Shown in pieces: positions 60,101 through 64,000 of a stretch of 64,000 nt of DNA. The first letter of the stretch is position 1, and the number at the start of each line of letters is the position of its first letter. Under the pieces are notes generated by a model that saw nothing but the letters and a program-made list of their open reading frames with translations, ran no database searches and was not told the origin of the DNA. The stretch is from NCBI GenBank assembly GCA_034008185.1, contig CM067084.1, positions 63,750,599-63,814,598 of the forward strand. Direction: 5' to 3'. The translations under genes were made by a program, and so were the position numbers. This stretch comes from Gorsachius magnificus. Lineage: Eukaryota; Chordata; Aves; Pelecaniformes; Ardeidae.

Positions 60101-63100
60101 TTTTTTCTTCAGTTTTGCAATGCCTACATTTTTCCAAATTAGTGAAAAAATGTTAATTCAAGGATAAAGAAGTTATTTTTCACATATGCCAGTGAACAGA
60201 TACTTGGTTAACCAACTGAAAGTCAAACCCTTTTCATCAGATCACATAGTTCTCCTAGACTGGTCTGTGAAGTGAAGTGTCTAGCTCTGCATGAAGTGTT
60301 ACGAGGAGCATACGAACTGTTTCTTCATGTTATCTGTACAAAAGGTTCAGCCAAGAAATCAGACCAGAAATGCAGTCAATATCAATAAGACATCTGCTTT
60401 CCAAAAGACAGATAATTTTCCCTGTCAGGGAGTTTAGGCAAGCATTTAGTTAAATGGAATTATCTGTATCTCCTTTTGGTGTAGAAAACCAGAAAGCCTT
60501 CTTGTACACAGTTTCCCACATTATTTTCTGGATCCTACTTTAATTTTCAGTACCTGAATGACTTAAGAGCTCTTTCTTCATTGTTCAAAAGTGAAGTTGT
60601 CTGTTACCATGCTTGTAACTTATTATAATGCCATTTAAAAGACACGAGCTAATCTTTTCAAATACTTAGATGCTCTGTCTGAAGGACCTGGGGTTGCCAA
60701 ATCAGATGAGATCATCTACTGAATACCACTGATGGATGGACTGTGGTTTCTTTTTTCCCCTATCACACTTAGGATCTTCTTCTGCAGCAAAGTTATCTGG
60801 AATTTTAAAATTTTTTAGGTGCACTTTTCAGCTTCAGTGGATACCGAAGCAGGTAGTACCTTGTCACTAAGGTCGCAATAAATCAAAACACCTTTTCCCC
60901 ACATATTTCATGTTTGCTACTTTTAATTGTGATTTCTTCAATGCCTACCCTCCTCCCCATGGAGGGAGCAATCAACCTGCTTTGTAAATAAGGAGCTTGC
61001 TCCAGTTGTTGGACTAGCGACTGAAAGTGGTGGGCAACCAAGTAGCTCACATCAAAGCTGCAAGGATATTCCCTGGCAGCAAAGGATGAGACCTGGAAAC
61101 TAAGTTGATCCTACCACAAGAAAATAGCTAAGAAAAAATTAAGTTGTGAGACGGAAGAGACAAGACTGAGCTTTTTGGGTACAAAGTGATGTGAAGCCAC
61201 GGGCTTCTGATCAAGGAAACTGCTTACAGTTTCTCTCTCTCCCGTTCTCAGAAAACAGATGGGATGTGCATTATTTTTGAGGGTGAGTGGGGCTAAATAA
61301 ACCAGATTATACAAAAGAATAGTTTTGAGTTTTAGCACTGGTTTCTTAGCAGAGCAAAAATAAACCTGCAATCCACAAATCCACAAGACCCTGGAAATTG
61401 GTAGATGGGAGCAAAAATATTAGAAACATTATTTTTATTGTAACCTATAATACAGTCTGCCATCTTTTCACTGATGTAGCCAGGACCTAGCGAGCCTCAG
61501 ACTCCGTTTTACTAAAAGCCTCAATAAAATGTAGTATGGTAAAAATAAATGGAATGCAGAATAAAATCCAGTAAGTGAGGCCGTTGTTTGCTTGCCATCA
61601 GTACATAATGATCTTAATATAAAAGCCTGAAGTTTTGAGAAAGTTGAGAGAATATGTAGATCTATATCAGAGGATACCACTCCTCTCCTTTCCTCTGAGT
61701 CTCAGAATTAATGACGAAGGTGGTTAAATGCAGAGGAGCTCATTAAACTGTCTGTGTCGGTAGCATTTTACATAGATACCAAGCAAATCAATGCCTGCGA
61801 GGTAGTTAGTTAGCATTGTGCTTATGTAAGCAGCACTAAACAGGCACAAAATCTACTATTCTTCGTTTGAACTAATATTTATTTAATTCTGTGCAATAGT
61901 GTCAGTAGGCAGTCTGAAACCGTTAGCCTTTTTCTGAAGGAACTGAGTGAACTGAAATCATAAACCAGCACTGTTAGTTGAAGATTTTTTTTCTCTGAAA
62001 ATTTCTCGCTCTGAATGGAGTTTAAATTCTGAAAAACATGTTTGCCGAAAATAAATATTGCACTTTTCCTGTTTCTCTGTGGCTACTGGAAACCCACATG
62101 CAGGAGGGAAACTCTTACTGTCGCCCTTAATGTGATTAAATGTTTTCTAGTCTTCCAGTTTGCAAGGCAGGAAACTGTCAGTGCGTTTTTCATGGCATCA
62201 AATAAATGCTGTACATCTTTAATTAGCAATGTTTATCAGTGTTCAGGCTCATACAGACATAAATAAAAGCTACGAATGCTGTTACACACTCAGTATAAAG
62301 CAGAGCATAGATGTAAAGATTAATAAACAAAGGAAATCAAAAAGTTTCTGTTGAGTGCCACAAACGGGTACGCTGAGAACAGCTCGTCTTTCTCTGAGGC
62401 ATTAAGCTCAAAGCATTACAAACATGTCAGAAAATGAAAGATTTTTATAAAGAACTAAATATTGTTCAGTGATAAAAATAGCTTTCTTCATTCTTAGTTA
62501 AACAGAAGAGAAGTACCCTAAGGGTAGTGGAGGGCCTTATCAGCAAAGAACAATAAAAAACTGACGGAGGGAAGTAATCTTTCTCATCTCAGAGGGACTA
62601 CTATAGTTGTTACATTACACTTGTTGCAGTTTATCTATATGCAAGACTCTACAGTATCTTCCAGCTTAATTTAGCATCTTAGGAATCCATTATATCTTTT
62701 GGGGAAGTGACTCAATTTGGAGATTCCTAGTGGGTGTAAATGAAGGCAGTCGCTTTCATTTCAGAACAGCCTGCACGCAGCAAACATTTGAATGATGGGA
62801 TGCAGTTGTGAGGCTTTTACAAATATTTGACAGCAGCAGTTGTATAAATCTCCAAGATTATTTTGATTTTAAAAAATATTAAAAACATAAAAAGGTTGAA
62901 TTTCATATTTGGGGAAGTGAAGGATTGAGAATGTATCTCCATTTACTGGAAGCTGTTTACGTGGCTCCTATTGCCACGGGCCCAGGCACAGGGAATCCGC
63001 TTTGCACTCAGATGGCGTTCAGTCCTGTCGCCTTTGAAGTCCCTGGTGCAGGCTGTGCTGATTGTATCGAATTGGGGGGAGGCAGCAGCTCCAGAGAGGC

Positions 63101-64000
63101 TGAGAAAGCAAGGCTTTCCTGCTCCAAACAGAATTGGGCTCCCCTGTGTCGGGGCCCTTGGCAAATTTCTGAACACAACCGTATGAGTTCATCTTCCACA
63201 TGGCTGCCATCACTTCCACTCTCTGATCCAGAATAAGTCCTTTTAAGGCATCATGTACTGCTTTGGGTTGCTTACCAAACACCATAGTTCAGCTGAAACA
63301 CAGAAGTCCAGCTCTTTATACCTCTCTCTAAGAAACTTCTGAGATTAACTTTACTATTCCTGCTTTTAGCCCAAAACTTGATGTCCCTAAAAGTGATGGT
63401 GAGAATATGGTATGTATTGTGCTGTAGGCAGACTTCAGGACACCTTTGCCATATATACTCCAAAATGAAAGGTATGTGACATTTATAAATGTAATCTCTC
63501 CCAGCAGACAAACCTCACTGAGGAACAGATCTAGACTAAATGTGCTATTGTGACTAAATGATTATTAAGACAAATAATCAGAATGATTATGAGATGGAGA
63601 GTTAGGTTGCATATGCAGAGGATTAATTTTCTGTTAAGGTATTTAGAGAAAGAGGCAACTATCTAAGGAGACGATGCAAATGCTTTAATTGCACAAGGTA
63701 CAGTGTTTTGCCTAAGATTTAGCCCCAGAGTCAGATATCAGACTGATTGGCAAAATTTAAATACAGAAACCAGATACTATTATAGCTTGTGAGAAATAAT
63801 TCCCTAAGTAAAGGAAGAGAGGCATTCAGGGAGTTGCTTTAAGAGTCAAAGCTATCAGTTGTAAACAGGCAGGCAAACTATGGCACTTCTCCATTAATAA
63901 TAAACACTTACCTCTGTTTCATCTACATGGACGTCTCTTTGCTCTGGACCCATGCATACTTCTCAGGAGAAGATAAATTCACATGTAATGTATCACTGGT
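57186..64000. other. Mostly unique sequence, no gene supported
   Basis: Three GC-richer patches (57,400-58,250; 58,520-58,870; 62,925-63,240) have open frames on both strands up to about 104 codons, without recognised domains. An A-rich run lies at about 60,025-60,053. A possible short exon at about 58,105-58,175 is discussed as a finding. No CR1 or LTR was recognised in this part. Confidence 0.45.

Overview
This 64 kb window looks like non-coding bird nuclear DNA. It is AT-rich, has no long protein-coding frame and no CpG-island-like block. Its interspersed repeats are diagnostic for birds: several CR1 retrotransposon copies with the 3' ATTCTATG-type tail, and two copies of a roughly 550 bp avian endogenous-retrovirus LTR. 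I found no support for a host gene, tRNA, rRNA or CRISPR array. The window is best read as intergenic or deep-intronic.

Layout. 1-16 kb is mostly unique sequence with old, weak repeat fossils (about 2.05, 3.97, 9.57 and 15.08 kb) and a pyrimidine-biased block at 7.4-8.2 kb. 16.1-19.1 kb is a repeat cluster: a foldback transposon fossil, a minus-strand CR1, a short plus-strand CR1 and a solo LTR. 19-27 kb is mostly unique, with an ancient CR1 scrap at 23.5 kb and an AT-rich stretch at 25.2-26.1 kb that could be conserved regulatory DNA. A second solo LTR lies at 27.09-27.64 kb with an intact 5 bp target duplication. 32.1-37.3 kb carries three plus-strand CR1 pieces. The largest, about 1.7 kb, covers part of the reverse transcriptase and is broken by stops and frame changes. 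An ancient minus-strand CR1 3' end sits at 44.2-44.6 kb and a tRNA-like SINE relic at 52.5 kb.

The most unusual structure is a foldback at 57,057-57,185. Its stem has 43 positions in one register (33 Watson-Crick, 2 wobble), begins with 14 perfect pairs, and is bordered by TTAA on both sides. A second, bulged hairpin lies about 120 bp upstream. These could be a miniature inverted-repeat transposon or a structured RNA precursor; sequence alone cannot decide. Other foldbacks are at 42.57 kb and 47.31 kb.

No genes act together here. The only coding remnants belong to dead CR1 copies, and the LTRs have no internal viral genes between or beside them. Repeat family calls come from recalled consensus motifs, so subfamily names are withheld.
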